Assembly: GCF_003584015.1 (NCBI RefSeq)
Contig: NZ_QXFM01000138.1
Location: forward strand, 36,684-86,792
Source of the DNA: Aurantiacibacter xanthus
GTDB lineage: Bacteria > Pseudomonadota > Alphaproteobacteria > Sphingomonadales > Sphingomonadaceae
Reading direction: 5' to 3'
DNA length: 50,109 nt
This document shows positions 40,679 to 47,997 of the stretch, piece by piece. The position numbers were made by a program, and so were the translations under genes. The notes beneath the pieces are model-generated. The model did not search any database and was not told the origin of the DNA. It saw only the letters and a program-made list of their open reading frames with translations. Position 1 is the first letter of the stretch, and the number at the start of each line of letters is the position of its first letter.

Positions 40679-42169
40679 GTGACCAAACAAAAATCACAGA
40701 ATACACCGGAATTACAGAAGGTTGAAGGACACTCCGAAGACCGGTTCCTGGGTTCGGACGTATTCCGCTCGCAAGAGCGCAACCTGCCCCCGTCCACTCG
40801 CGGCGGCACGATTCGCGAGGAAGCGCGCGATATCGACGTCTATCATCAGGCCGATGTGGTGGTGGTCGGCGGCGGCCCCGCGGGCTGCGCGGCAGCATGG
40901 GCGGCGGCCAAGGCCGGGGCCGATGTGACGCTGGTCGAACGGTATAATTGCCTCGGCGGCCTTTCCACCGGCGGCCTCGTGATGTGGATCGACCGCATGA
41001 CCGACTGGAGCGGCAACCACGTCATTCAGGGCTTTGCCCGCGAGTTCATCGACCGCATGCCGAAAGACGGCGTCGCCGGTCCGCCGATGGAGGACTGGGG
41101 CGCGCGCGAGGAGGCCAAGGTCGCTTACTGGAGCCAGCGCACCACTGCCTTCCACGGCATCGTGCAATGGGCCCCCACGCTCGACCCCGAGCGGATGAAG
41201 CTGAACGCGCAGGAGATGCTGCTCGAAGCGGGGGTGCGGATCGTGTTCCACGCCTGGGCCGCGCGCCCGATCATCGAGGACGGCGCCGCACGCGGCGTGA
41301 TCTTCGAGAGCAAGGCGGGACGGCAAGCGATCAAGGCCAAGGTGGTGGTCGACACCACCGGCGATGGCGACATGTTCGCGCGCGCCGGGGCCGAATTCGA
41401 TACCGACATCGAGGAAGGCGACGTCCACCACTCGATGAACACCGGCTGGGTGCTCGGCGGGGTCAACATGGACCGCTGGATCAACTGGAAAGTGCTCTAT
41501 CCCGAACAGCTCACCGAGCTGATGAACCGGGGCCGCGAGGAACTGGGCTTCTTCCAGACGCCCTATGTCAGCTGGCGGCCCGATATCGCGCTGTTCCTCG
41601 GCCCGAGACAGTCGGGCCTCAGCGCGCTCGATGTCGACGACATGACCGAGGTGGAAATCCGCAGCCACCGGCTGATGGAGGGGCACTGCCAGTTCTTCCG
41701 CAAGCACGCCCCCGGCTTCGAGAACGTCTATTCGCTGCAAAGCGCCAGCCAGCTGGGGGTGCGCCATACGCGCCGGCTCGGCGGACTGGGCCGCATCGAG
41801 CGCGCCGACTGGCCGAAGGGCAAGCCCGTGGCCGACGAGGTGGGCGTGTCGCCCTCGATCAGCCCCAAGTTCCCGGTAGTGTCGGTGCCCTATGGCAGCC
41901 TCGTGCCGCGTGTGCTTGACGGGTTACTGGTGGGCGGACGGCACATCAGCTGCGATGCCAACAGCCACGGCTTCATGCGCGAGATCCCGCAGTGCTGGCT
42001 GACCGGCCATGCCGCCGGTGTCGGCGCGGCGCTGGCGGCCAATGCCGGGATCGAACCGCGCGCGGTGAACGTGGACGACATTCGCCGCACGCTGCGCACT
42101 CAGGGCGCGCACCTGCACGACGATGCAGCGGTGAAAGAAGCCCGCAACGAGGCGGCTACTGTCGCCTGA
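40679..42169 (+). CDS. FAD-dependent oxidoreductase
   Basis: 496 aa. The N-terminal dinucleotide-binding fold has GGGPAG (64-69) in DVVVVGGGPAGCAAAWAA, an acidic end of strand 2 (LVERYNCLGGLSTGG), and the later motif VVVDTTGDGDMFARAGAEF, all typical of the FAD_oxidored family. The C-terminus has LLVGGRHISCDANSHGFMREI, the FAD-contacting segment. About 55 residues precede the FAD fold and have no clear match. The start is GTG at 40679, with GAGG about 11 bases upstream; the next ATG would be at 40985 within the fold. It diverges from the TauD operon, and the operator at 40551-40570 lies between. The reaction is unknown. Oxidation of an alcohol or amine in the same catabolic route is the best inference. 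Confidence 0.83.
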   Translation: MTKQKSQNTPELQKVEGHSEDRFLGSDVFRSQERNLPPSTRGGTIREEARDIDVYHQADVVVVGGGPAGCAAAWAAAKAGADVTLVERYNCLGGLSTGGLVMWIDRMTDWSGNHVIQGFAREFIDRMPKDGVAGPPMEDWGAREEAKVAYWSQRTTAFHGIVQWAPTLDPERMKLNAQEMLLEAGVRIVFHAWAARPIIEDGAARGVIFESKAGRQAIKAKVVVDTTGDGDMFARAGAEFDTDIEEGDVHHSMNTGWVLGGVNMDRWINWKVLYPEQLTELMNRGREELGFFQTPYVSWRPDIALFLGPRQSGLSALDVDDMTEVEIRSHRLMEGHCQFFRKHAPGFENVYSLQSASQLGVRHTRRLGGLGRIERADWPKGKPVADEVGVSPSISPKFPVVSVPYGSLVPRVLDGLLVGGRHISCDANSHGFMREIPQCWLTGHAAGVGAALAANAGIEPRAVNVDDIRRTLRTQGAHLHDDAAVKEARNEAATVA

Positions 42170-42187
42170 TCGCATCGACTCGCAAAG

Positions 42188-42264
42188 CCCTTCCCCTGTG
42201 GGGAAGGGTTGGGATGGGGGCCAGCGTCGAGCCCCCACCCCCGGCCCCTCCCCAAGGGGAGGGG
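42188..42264. repeat. Triple-hairpin GC-rich palindromic element
   Basis: CCCTTCCCC/GGGGAAGGG (42188-42196, 42200-42208) and CCCCTCCCC/GGGGAGGGG (42245-42253, 42256-42264) are two perfect hairpins. Between them GGGATGGGGGC (42211-42221) can pair with GCCCCCACCC (42231-42240), so the whole unit forms three stems. It fills the gap between convergent genes. Such C/G-run palindromes look like the dispersed REP-type elements common in alphaproteobacteria, but copy number cannot be checked here. It may also act as a transcription terminator for both strands. Confidence 0.6.
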
Positions 42265-42274
42265 AGTAAGGGCT

Positions 42275-43930
42275 CTAGCTCTTCTCGGGGAGCAGCACGC
42301 CGCCGGTTTCCATACCGCGCACCGCGTGGCGGAAGTTATCGAGATAGCCCGAGGCCGGCACCCGCACCCCAACGCCTTTGCGCGAGGCCAGCTCTTCCGC
42401 CGTCAGCGCCACATCGATGCTGCGGCTCTCAACCGAGATCGTGATCACATCGCCATCGCGCACCTTGCCGATCGGGCCGCCGGTCGCCGCCTCGGGCGAG
42501 ACTTCGGCCACGGTCAGCCCCTTGAGGCACAGCCCTGAAAGCTGCCCGTCGGTGACGAAAGCCGTGGTCTTCGCCAGCCCCGCCGCATCGAGCGCAAACA
42601 GGATCAGCGACGCACCGCCGCCCATCGCCGGGCCGCCCTTGAGCCCCTGATTGCGGCTGACGATCACGTCGCCCGGCTTCACGGCTCCGGTCTTGATCGC
42701 ATCCATGCAGGTCGCCGTGTCCTCAAACACCCGCGCCGGGCCGGTAAACTCCTCGGGCCGCGAGCCGTCGCGCACGCCGAGGCGCACCACCGCCGTATCG
42801 GCAAAGTTGCCCTTGAGGATCGCGATGGCAGGCCCCTTGCCCACCGGATTGTCGAGCGGCTGGATCACGTCCGGCCCCTCGATCTCGTAGCCGGCGAGGT
42901 TTTCCGCCAGCGTCTTGCCGGAAACGGTCAGCGCGCCGCCGTCGATCATCGGCAACAGGCGCTTGAGCGTGGCGCGCGCGCCGCCGGCATCCTCGAACTG
43001 CTCGATGCGGATATGGCCGGTCGGCCGCACGGGTGAAAGCACCGGCACGTCGCTCATCTCCTCCCACAGCGCGAACACATCGACACCGTTCTCGGCCTCG
43101 ATCGCTGTGGCCTGAAGGTGCTTGATCGCGTTGATCGAGCCGGACACCGCCAGCACGGTCGCCACGGCATTCTTGAACGCACCGGGAGTGAGAATGTCGC
43201 GCGGGCGCAGGTCTTCCATCACCATCTCGACGATACGCTTGCCCGCGGCCCTGGCATTGGCCTGCATCTTGGGCGAGTTGCCGCGCACCGGCGCATGGCC
43301 GGGCAAAGCCATGCCGAGCGCCTCGACCACGCAATGCATGGTGTTGGCCGTCGCCATCCCGGCGCAGACGCCGGGACCGCGAATGGCGTTTTCGGCCATG
43401 TCGGGGATCGGGAACTTCGGCTCCTTGCCGAAGATCGCACCGACCTGCCCCGACCACACGTCCTCCACATCGACCGGCTCGCCATCGATGTCGCCGGCTT
43501 GCTGATAGCCGCCGATCACGAGGATCGTCGGGATATTGAGCCGCGCCGCTGCCATCAGGTGCCCCGGCGGGGTCTTGTCGCAGGAGGTGAGGCAGATCAT
43601 GCCGTCAAGCAGCGCCGCCTCGACCTGCACCTCAATGTCGTTGGCGATAATGTCGCGCCCGGCAAGGATGTAGGAGCCGGACTTGCCAGCGCCGGTGATG
43701 AAGTCGCTGGGCGCGGCGGTGCGCACTTCGAACGGCACCCCGCCCGCCTCGCGGATCGCTTCCTTCACCAGCTTGGCGATGCCGTCGAGGTGGGCATAGC
43801 AGATCGCCAGTTCGCTGGAGGAATTGACCACCGCGATCTTGGGCTTTTCCATGTCTTCCTTGGAGAGGCCAAGCGCCTTCCAGTTGGCGCGGCGGCCGGG
43901 GCTGTTAGCATCAAGGCTGCGTAGTTTCAT
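42275..43930 (-). CDS. IlvD/Edd-family dehydratase
   Basis: 551 aa. Enzymes of this family dehydrate dihydroxy acids or sugar acids (dihydroxy-acid, 6-phosphogluconate, xylonate, arabinonate dehydratases) using an iron-sulfur cluster. The three cluster cysteines are C44 (ELAICYAHLDG), C117 (LTSCDKTPPG) and C189 (GPGVCAGMATANTM), with spacing of 73 and 72. The remaining fold is complete to the C-terminus, where QGLKGGPAMGG and TDGQLSGLCLKGLTV are conserved. As there is no branched-chain biosynthesis context and the sequence differs from IlvD itself, it is more probably a catabolic sugar-acid or hydroxy-acid dehydratase. The ATG at 43930 has a GGGAGA upstream. The operator site 2 lies 36-55 bases above. 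Confidence 0.9.
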   Translation of the reverse strand: MKLRSLDANSPGRRANWKALGLSKEDMEKPKIAVVNSSSELAICYAHLDGIAKLVKEAIREAGGVPFEVRTAAPSDFITGAGKSGSYILAGRDIIANDIEVQVEAALLDGMICLTSCDKTPPGHLMAAARLNIPTILVIGGYQQAGDIDGEPVDVEDVWSGQVGAIFGKEPKFPIPDMAENAIRGPGVCAGMATANTMHCVVEALGMALPGHAPVRGNSPKMQANARAAGKRIVEMVMEDLRPRDILTPGAFKNAVATVLAVSGSINAIKHLQATAIEAENGVDVFALWEEMSDVPVLSPVRPTGHIRIEQFEDAGGARATLKRLLPMIDGGALTVSGKTLAENLAGYEIEGPDVIQPLDNPVGKGPAIAILKGNFADTAVVRLGVRDGSRPEEFTGPARVFEDTATCMDAIKTGAVKPGDVIVSRNQGLKGGPAMGGGASLILFALDAAGLAKTTAFVTDGQLSGLCLKGLTVAEVSPEAATGGPIGKVRDGDVITISVESRSIDVALTAEELASRKGVGVRVPASGYLDNFRHAVRGMETGGVLLPEKS

Positions 43931-43964
43931 GACGTAATTCTCTCCCAGGGATATTGGCTTTGCA

Positions 43965-43995
43965 GTTATGTCGCATACTACATAATCCCGTGCAA
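43965..43995 (-). promoter_or_regulatory. Promoter with overlapping operator of the dehydratase gene (site 2)
   Basis: On the minus strand TTGCAC (43990-43995) and CATAAC (43965-43970) are separated by 19 bases. The 20-bp inverted repeat TTATGTCGCATACTACATAA (43966-43985) overlaps both the spacer and the -10 box. Arms TTATGT and ACATAA are perfect. The same -35 hexamer, the same arms and the same 8-base spacer occur at 40551-40570, which points to one shared regulator. Confidence 0.7.
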
Positions 43996-44014
43996 GCCGC
44001 GCCCCAAGCCTGCC

Positions 44015-44545
44015 TCAATCTTCCGCTTCGGGCGGCTCCAGCGCTCCGGAAATCTCCGCCATCAGGGCTTCGAGCATGCGCGTACCGGCCACCAGTTGCT
44101 CGTCGGAAAGGGTGCCGAGAATTTTCTCGCGGGTCGGGTCGAGCACCTCGCGCACCTCTTCCATGATGCGCTCGCCCTCCTTGGTGATGGTGATCAGCCG
44201 CGCGCGGGCATCGTTGGGATCGGGCTCGCTGCTGATCAGTTCGAGCGCTTCCAGTTCCTTCAGCACCCTGATCGCGGTCGGCCAGCGCACGTGCATGTTG
44301 CGCGACAGATCGCCGACCGTCACCGGCTTATCGCGGAAGGTCAGCGCGGAAAGCGTCTGCCATTGCGCGCGCGAAATGCCGGTTCGCTGCTTGATGAGGA
44401 CGTCGACATAGCTGGTCCAGCGCCGGGCGGCGATCACCAGCCCGCGCGTGAACAGGAATTCCTTTTCCAGCCGGCTGTCGCGCGCATAGTGCTCGTAAAA
44501 ACGGGTGGCCCACTTGTCGATCTCGAGATCGCCATCGAACGTCAT
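44015..44545 (-). CDS. MarR-family transcription regulator
   Basis: 176 aa, a normal MarR length. The winged-helix core is at about 62-130: FRDKPVTVGDLSRNMHVRWPTAIRVLKELEALELI is the helix-turn-helix, followed by the wing SEPDPNDARARLITITKEGERI. A helical N-terminus (about 1-55) and C-terminus form the dimer interface. The ATG at 44545 has GGAGAGGG 5-7 bases upstream; the ATG five codons earlier (44560) lacks one. It lies just upstream of the dehydratase gene on the same strand (84-base gap containing operator site 2). It is the best candidate to bind the TTATGT sites, but this is not shown by sequence alone. Confidence 0.88.
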   Translation of the reverse strand: MTFDGDLEIDKWATRFYEHYARDSRLEKEFLFTRGLVIAARRWTSYVDVLIKQRTGISRAQWQTLSALTFRDKPVTVGDLSRNMHVRWPTAIRVLKELEALELISSEPDPNDARARLITITKEGERIMEEVREVLDPTREKILGTLSDEQLVAGTRMLEALMAEISGALEPPEAED

Positions 44546-44668
44546 TCGCGCCCTCTCCATGTAACGCACGCCCAGGCTCGCAGGCCCGGGCCTTCCCGAC
44601 CATAGCCAGAAGATGGCTGTCGCGGCCAGCGTTAGCGGAGATAAGCGGACGGGGCCGGACGAAGAGTT

Positions 44669-44703
44669 GCGGGGGTGAGGCCTCCAAGTAACCTCACCCC
44701 CGC
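44669..44703. terminator. Strong hairpin between autotransporter and MarR genes
   Basis: GCGGGGGTGAGG (44669-44680) and CCTCACCCCCGC (44692-44703) form a perfect 12-bp stem with an 11-base loop. It lies 48 bases past the autotransporter stop and upstream of the MarR start. There is no T run after the stem on the minus strand, so it may be a weak terminator or an mRNA-stabilising structure. Confidence 0.5.
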
Positions 44704-44750
44704 GGCGCCTGCCCAGTGGGGTCTGGCCAGCAGCACCTTTCGGGTGTCCG

Positions 44751-47700
44751 TTACAGGCCGATGCGCAAGGTGCCCTTGAGCGAGAAGGCGGTCTTGTCGA
44801 AGCGCTCTTCCGCGCCGACCTCACCGCCGAACTCGAACACCTCGCTGCCGCCCACGGCGCGCGCGCGCGCGAACCAGCCGCTCGATTGCTGATCGGCGGC
44901 GATGGTGAACGCCTCGCCGCCATCGAAGCGCGCGGTGGTCGCGCCCAGAGTGCCACCGACCACCTCGCGCCAGCCGCCTTCGCCTTCGACGCGCAGCCAG
45001 CTGCTGTCGCGCGGGCCCTTGCCGTAGAAGTCGATGCCGACGGCGACGCTGCCGTTGACCGCAAACTCGTCGCTGTCGCGTTCCTCGACGATCAGGTCCA
45101 TGCCCTTGCCGCCGCCGGTTTCGGTATAGCCGTCTTCCGAAAGCTTGGTGAAATCGGCCCAGACGGCGGGGCGCACATAGAGCCAGCCGCCGCTCTCGTA
45201 GGAGGCGCCGCCGCTCAGCGTGGTGACGTTGCCGCCCCAGTCGCCGCGCGATTCGCGCTTCTTCGCCGTGGTGCCCGAACCGATCTGGAAGGTGCGGGTG
45301 CCGCCGATATCGACAAAGCCATAGGAACCGCGACCGAAGGCGCTGAAGCCGCCCCACTTGCCGCGCCAGTAGGCCGCCAGCTCGATGGTATCGGACTGCG
45401 CCCGGCTGAGGTCGCTGCCCTGATCGAAGGTGGTGTAGAGATAGGCCAGCGAGACACCGACCGTGCCCAGCTTCTCGGTGTCGAGTTCGGCGGCGACCGA
45501 ATAGCCCATGCCGTCGACATCGTAGGAGGCGGTGTTCGCCTCATCCTTCGAGCCGGTCCACACCGCCGCGTTGAAGATCAGGTCCACACCGCCGAGCGAA
45601 TAGGTCGGCCCCACGCTCTCGGAGGCCTGACGCGCGAGGATGCGCGTGCCCATGCTGATCCCTTCGAAGGCGCCGCCGCTGTGTTCGGGCAGCAACTGGC
45701 CGAGCGCGGCGCGGAAGACCTCGCCCTTGGTCACGCCCATGAAGAAGTCTTCGATGTCCTCGTCCTTGCCGAGCGCGGCAAACACCGCATTGTAGGCCGA
45801 GGCGCGCGCGCCCGTGAGGCCGAGTTCCTCGATGCTGCGCCGCGAGACATCGACCGCGAGGGTATTGGCCGGAGCATTGCTGGCCAGTGTCGCCTTGAAC
45901 AGGAACGGCATCAGCGCTTCGCCCAGCTCAAGGTCGGACGCGCCCTGCAAGGTGCCCGCGCGCAGGACTTCGTAGCGGCCTTCCGCATCGTCGATGCTGG
46001 CCAGCCGCAGTTCCAGCTTGGCTCCCTTGGCGAAGCTGGCGGTGCCCGCGATATCGTAAAGCGAGCCCTGCCCCGCCGTCTTGTCGAGCGTGGCGACAAG
46101 CCGGCCGTCCTTCGCCATGTCGAGCGAGCCCATCGCAGATGGCGCGGTCAGATCGAGCGTGCCGCCTGTCACGGTTACGGCCAGATTGCCGGCATTCGCC
46201 AGCGAGCCGGAGAAGCGCGAGCTTCCCGCCAGCGTCAGGGTGCCCGCCCCGCCGCCGAAGTCGGCCCTGCCGTCGAACACCGAGCTGCCCGACAGCGCGA
46301 GCGCATCGTCAGCGGTGCCCGCGAAATAGGCGTTGCCCTTGTGACTGGCCTTGCCCGACAGCGTCATCTCGCCCGAGCCGCTGCCGAAATAGACCGAGCC
46401 GACCATCGACCCATCGGCAAGGTCAAGCACATCGTTGCCCGAGCCGAAACGGATATCGCCGACGATGGTGGGGGCGTCGTAGCCGTTGCCCACAACCGTT
46501 TGGCGCACGGTTGCTCCGCCGGTGTTGGCGCTGAGGTCGATGGCGATGTTGCGCGTCGAACCCGCCTTCGCGCCGCTGGCCTCGATCCTGCCGGCGTTCT
46601 CGATCAGGGCGAGCGTGCCGCTGGCATCGGAAATGGCCGTGGCGTTGCCATTCTCGCCGTTTGCCGCCGCCTTGATCGTGCCGCTGTTGCGCAGCGTGGG
46701 GAGCGAGGCCCCGGCGTCGATGCGCAGGGCCCTCGCATATTCGTTGGCGGCATCGGCGCCGGTCGCCTGGACCGTGCCCGAAACCTGCAGCACCGGGGTG
46801 GTCGCTCCGGCACCCAGCCGCAGCGCCGTGGCATTGGCACCAAGCGAAACCGCCGTGACGCCGCCCGCGACCGAAATGCCATTGGCCACCGAGACCGCAC
46901 CGCCGCGTCCGCCGATCTGCAAGCCGTTGGCATCGACCCCCGCATAGACGCCCGCACCGCGCACCGCGCCGTCGATCTGCAAGCCGAACTTGCTGGCGGT
47001 GGAGCCGACCGGCCCGATCGCCACATCGCGCCCTTGCGCACCGATCACCATGGCCGGGGCCGCGCCATAACCGATGACACTGCCCGCGACCTCGCCATCC
47101 TTCGCGTCCTTGGGCTTGGCGGCGATAACAATCCCGCCGGTGACATTGCCCTCGACAAGCAGGGCCGAGCCGCCTTGCAGAAGATCATCGGCGTCGAGCT
47201 TGGAAGGATCGGAGGGCGCGGTGGGATAGCGATAGCCGGTCGCGCTGACGCTGCCCTGCACCACCATGGCTCCGGTGATATCGCCGGTGAACTGCGCTGC
47301 AACCGCGTCCTTGCCCTGAGCGGTGACGGTGCCGGCCAGGCGCACATCGCCCGTGATCGCATCCGTCCTGATTGCGGTGCTGCCATCGCCCAGCACCGAG
47401 GTCGCGCCGGTGTGGGTGAACGCGCCGTCAAGCGGTCCGGCGATCCAGATGCCGGCGGAATTGTTGCCTTCCACGATGATCTTGCCGCTGTTCTCCACCT
47501 TGCCGGTGTGGGCCCCGTCGATGCGGATGCCGAAGCGGTTGCTGCCGAGCGCGAAGGGCCCGTCGAGGTCGCCGTCCTTGTCGGTATCGGTCGGAGTGTA
47601 GTCCTCGTCGATGGTGATCGTGCCCGAATTGACGATTGCACCATTTGTACCCGCCTGTGCGACGATCCCGGCCGCGCCATTGGCACCGGTGATCTTGATC

Positions 47701-47918
47701 GCACCGGCGTTGGTGACCGCGTGGTTGCTGTCCATCGTCACCGCCGTGCCGGTGGTCAGCGTGATCGAGCCCTTGTCGGTAATCGTGATCGCACCGGGCG
47801 CGCCGTTGGCGATGGTCGAGGTGCGAGCGGGCGTGGTCCGCGCAGTGCCGATGTCTTCCGCCAGCGCAGGCGTGGCGAGCGCGATCATGGCAGTCGAAAC
47901 GAACAGGAAATTGCGCAT
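44751..47918 (-). CDS. Classical autotransporter (type Va secretion)
   Basis: 1055 aa. The signal peptide is at 1-20 (STAMIALATPALAED). A passenger domain of about 700 residues is rich in Gly, Ala, Thr and Asp and repeats the phrase 'VTNAGAIKITGANGAAGI', 'IVNSGTITI', 'VENSGKIIVEGNNSAGI', 'LRNSGTIKAAANG' and 'IENAGRIEA'. This is the pattern of a right-handed beta-helix. From about 770 to the end is the autotransporter beta-barrel, beginning near GVTKGEVFRAALGQLLPEHSGGAF and ending in an aromatic-alternating strand TAFSLKGTLRIGL. No protease or other catalytic motif is seen in the passenger, so adhesion or surface coating is the likely role. The ATG at 47918 has GGAGGA 9 bases upstream. The TonB receptor gene ends 79 bases upstream on the same strand. 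Confidence 0.9.
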   Translation of the reverse strand: MRNFLFVSTAMIALATPALAEDIGTARTTPARTSTIANGAPGAITITDKGSITLTTGTAVTMDSNHAVTNAGAIKITGANGAAGIVAQAGTNGAIVNSGTITIDEDYTPTDTDKDGDLDGPFALGSNRFGIRIDGAHTGKVENSGKIIVEGNNSAGIWIAGPLDGAFTHTGATSVLGDGSTAIRTDAITGDVRLAGTVTAQGKDAVAAQFTGDITGAMVVQGSVSATGYRYPTAPSDPSKLDADDLLQGGSALLVEGNVTGGIVIAAKPKDAKDGEVAGSVIGYGAAPAMVIGAQGRDVAIGPVGSTASKFGLQIDGAVRGAGVYAGVDANGLQIGGRGGAVSVANGISVAGGVTAVSLGANATALRLGAGATTPVLQVSGTVQATGADAANEYARALRIDAGASLPTLRNSGTIKAAANGENGNATAISDASGTLALIENAGRIEASGAKAGSTRNIAIDLSANTGGATVRQTVVGNGYDAPTIVGDIRFGSGNDVLDLADGSMVGSVYFGSGSGEMTLSGKASHKGNAYFAGTADDALALSGSSVFDGRADFGGGAGTLTLAGSSRFSGSLANAGNLAVTVTGGTLDLTAPSAMGSLDMAKDGRLVATLDKTAGQGSLYDIAGTASFAKGAKLELRLASIDDAEGRYEVLRAGTLQGASDLELGEALMPFLFKATLASNAPANTLAVDVSRRSIEELGLTGARASAYNAVFAALGKDEDIEDFFMGVTKGEVFRAALGQLLPEHSGGAFEGISMGTRILARQASESVGPTYSLGGVDLIFNAAVWTGSKDEANTASYDVDGMGYSVAAELDTEKLGTVGVSLAYLYTTFDQGSDLSRAQSDTIELAAYWRGKWGGFSAFGRGSYGFVDIGGTRTFQIGSGTTAKKRESRGDWGGNVTTLSGGASYESGGWLYVRPAVWADFTKLSEDGYTETGGGKGMDLIVEERDSDEFAVNGSVAVGIDFYGKGPRDSSWLRVEGEGGWREVVGGTLGATTARFDGGEAFTIAADQQSSGWFARARAVGGSEVFEFGGEVGAEERFDKTAFSLKGTLRIGL

Positions 47919-47997
47919 GTAAGAAAGTCCTCCCAGGTGCCTATGACCAGGAAGACGGAGCCGATTGGCGGGCACCTTGGCCCGATTTGCAGAAAAT

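Noticed and set aside
24420-47918. Possibility that 27-48 kb is a prophage or integrative element
   Set aside because: No integrase, tRNA or attachment repeats are visible, and the gene types (TonB receptors, enzymes, regulators) are those of the host chromosome. The low-GC patch at 31410-31620 is only a promoter-sized region.
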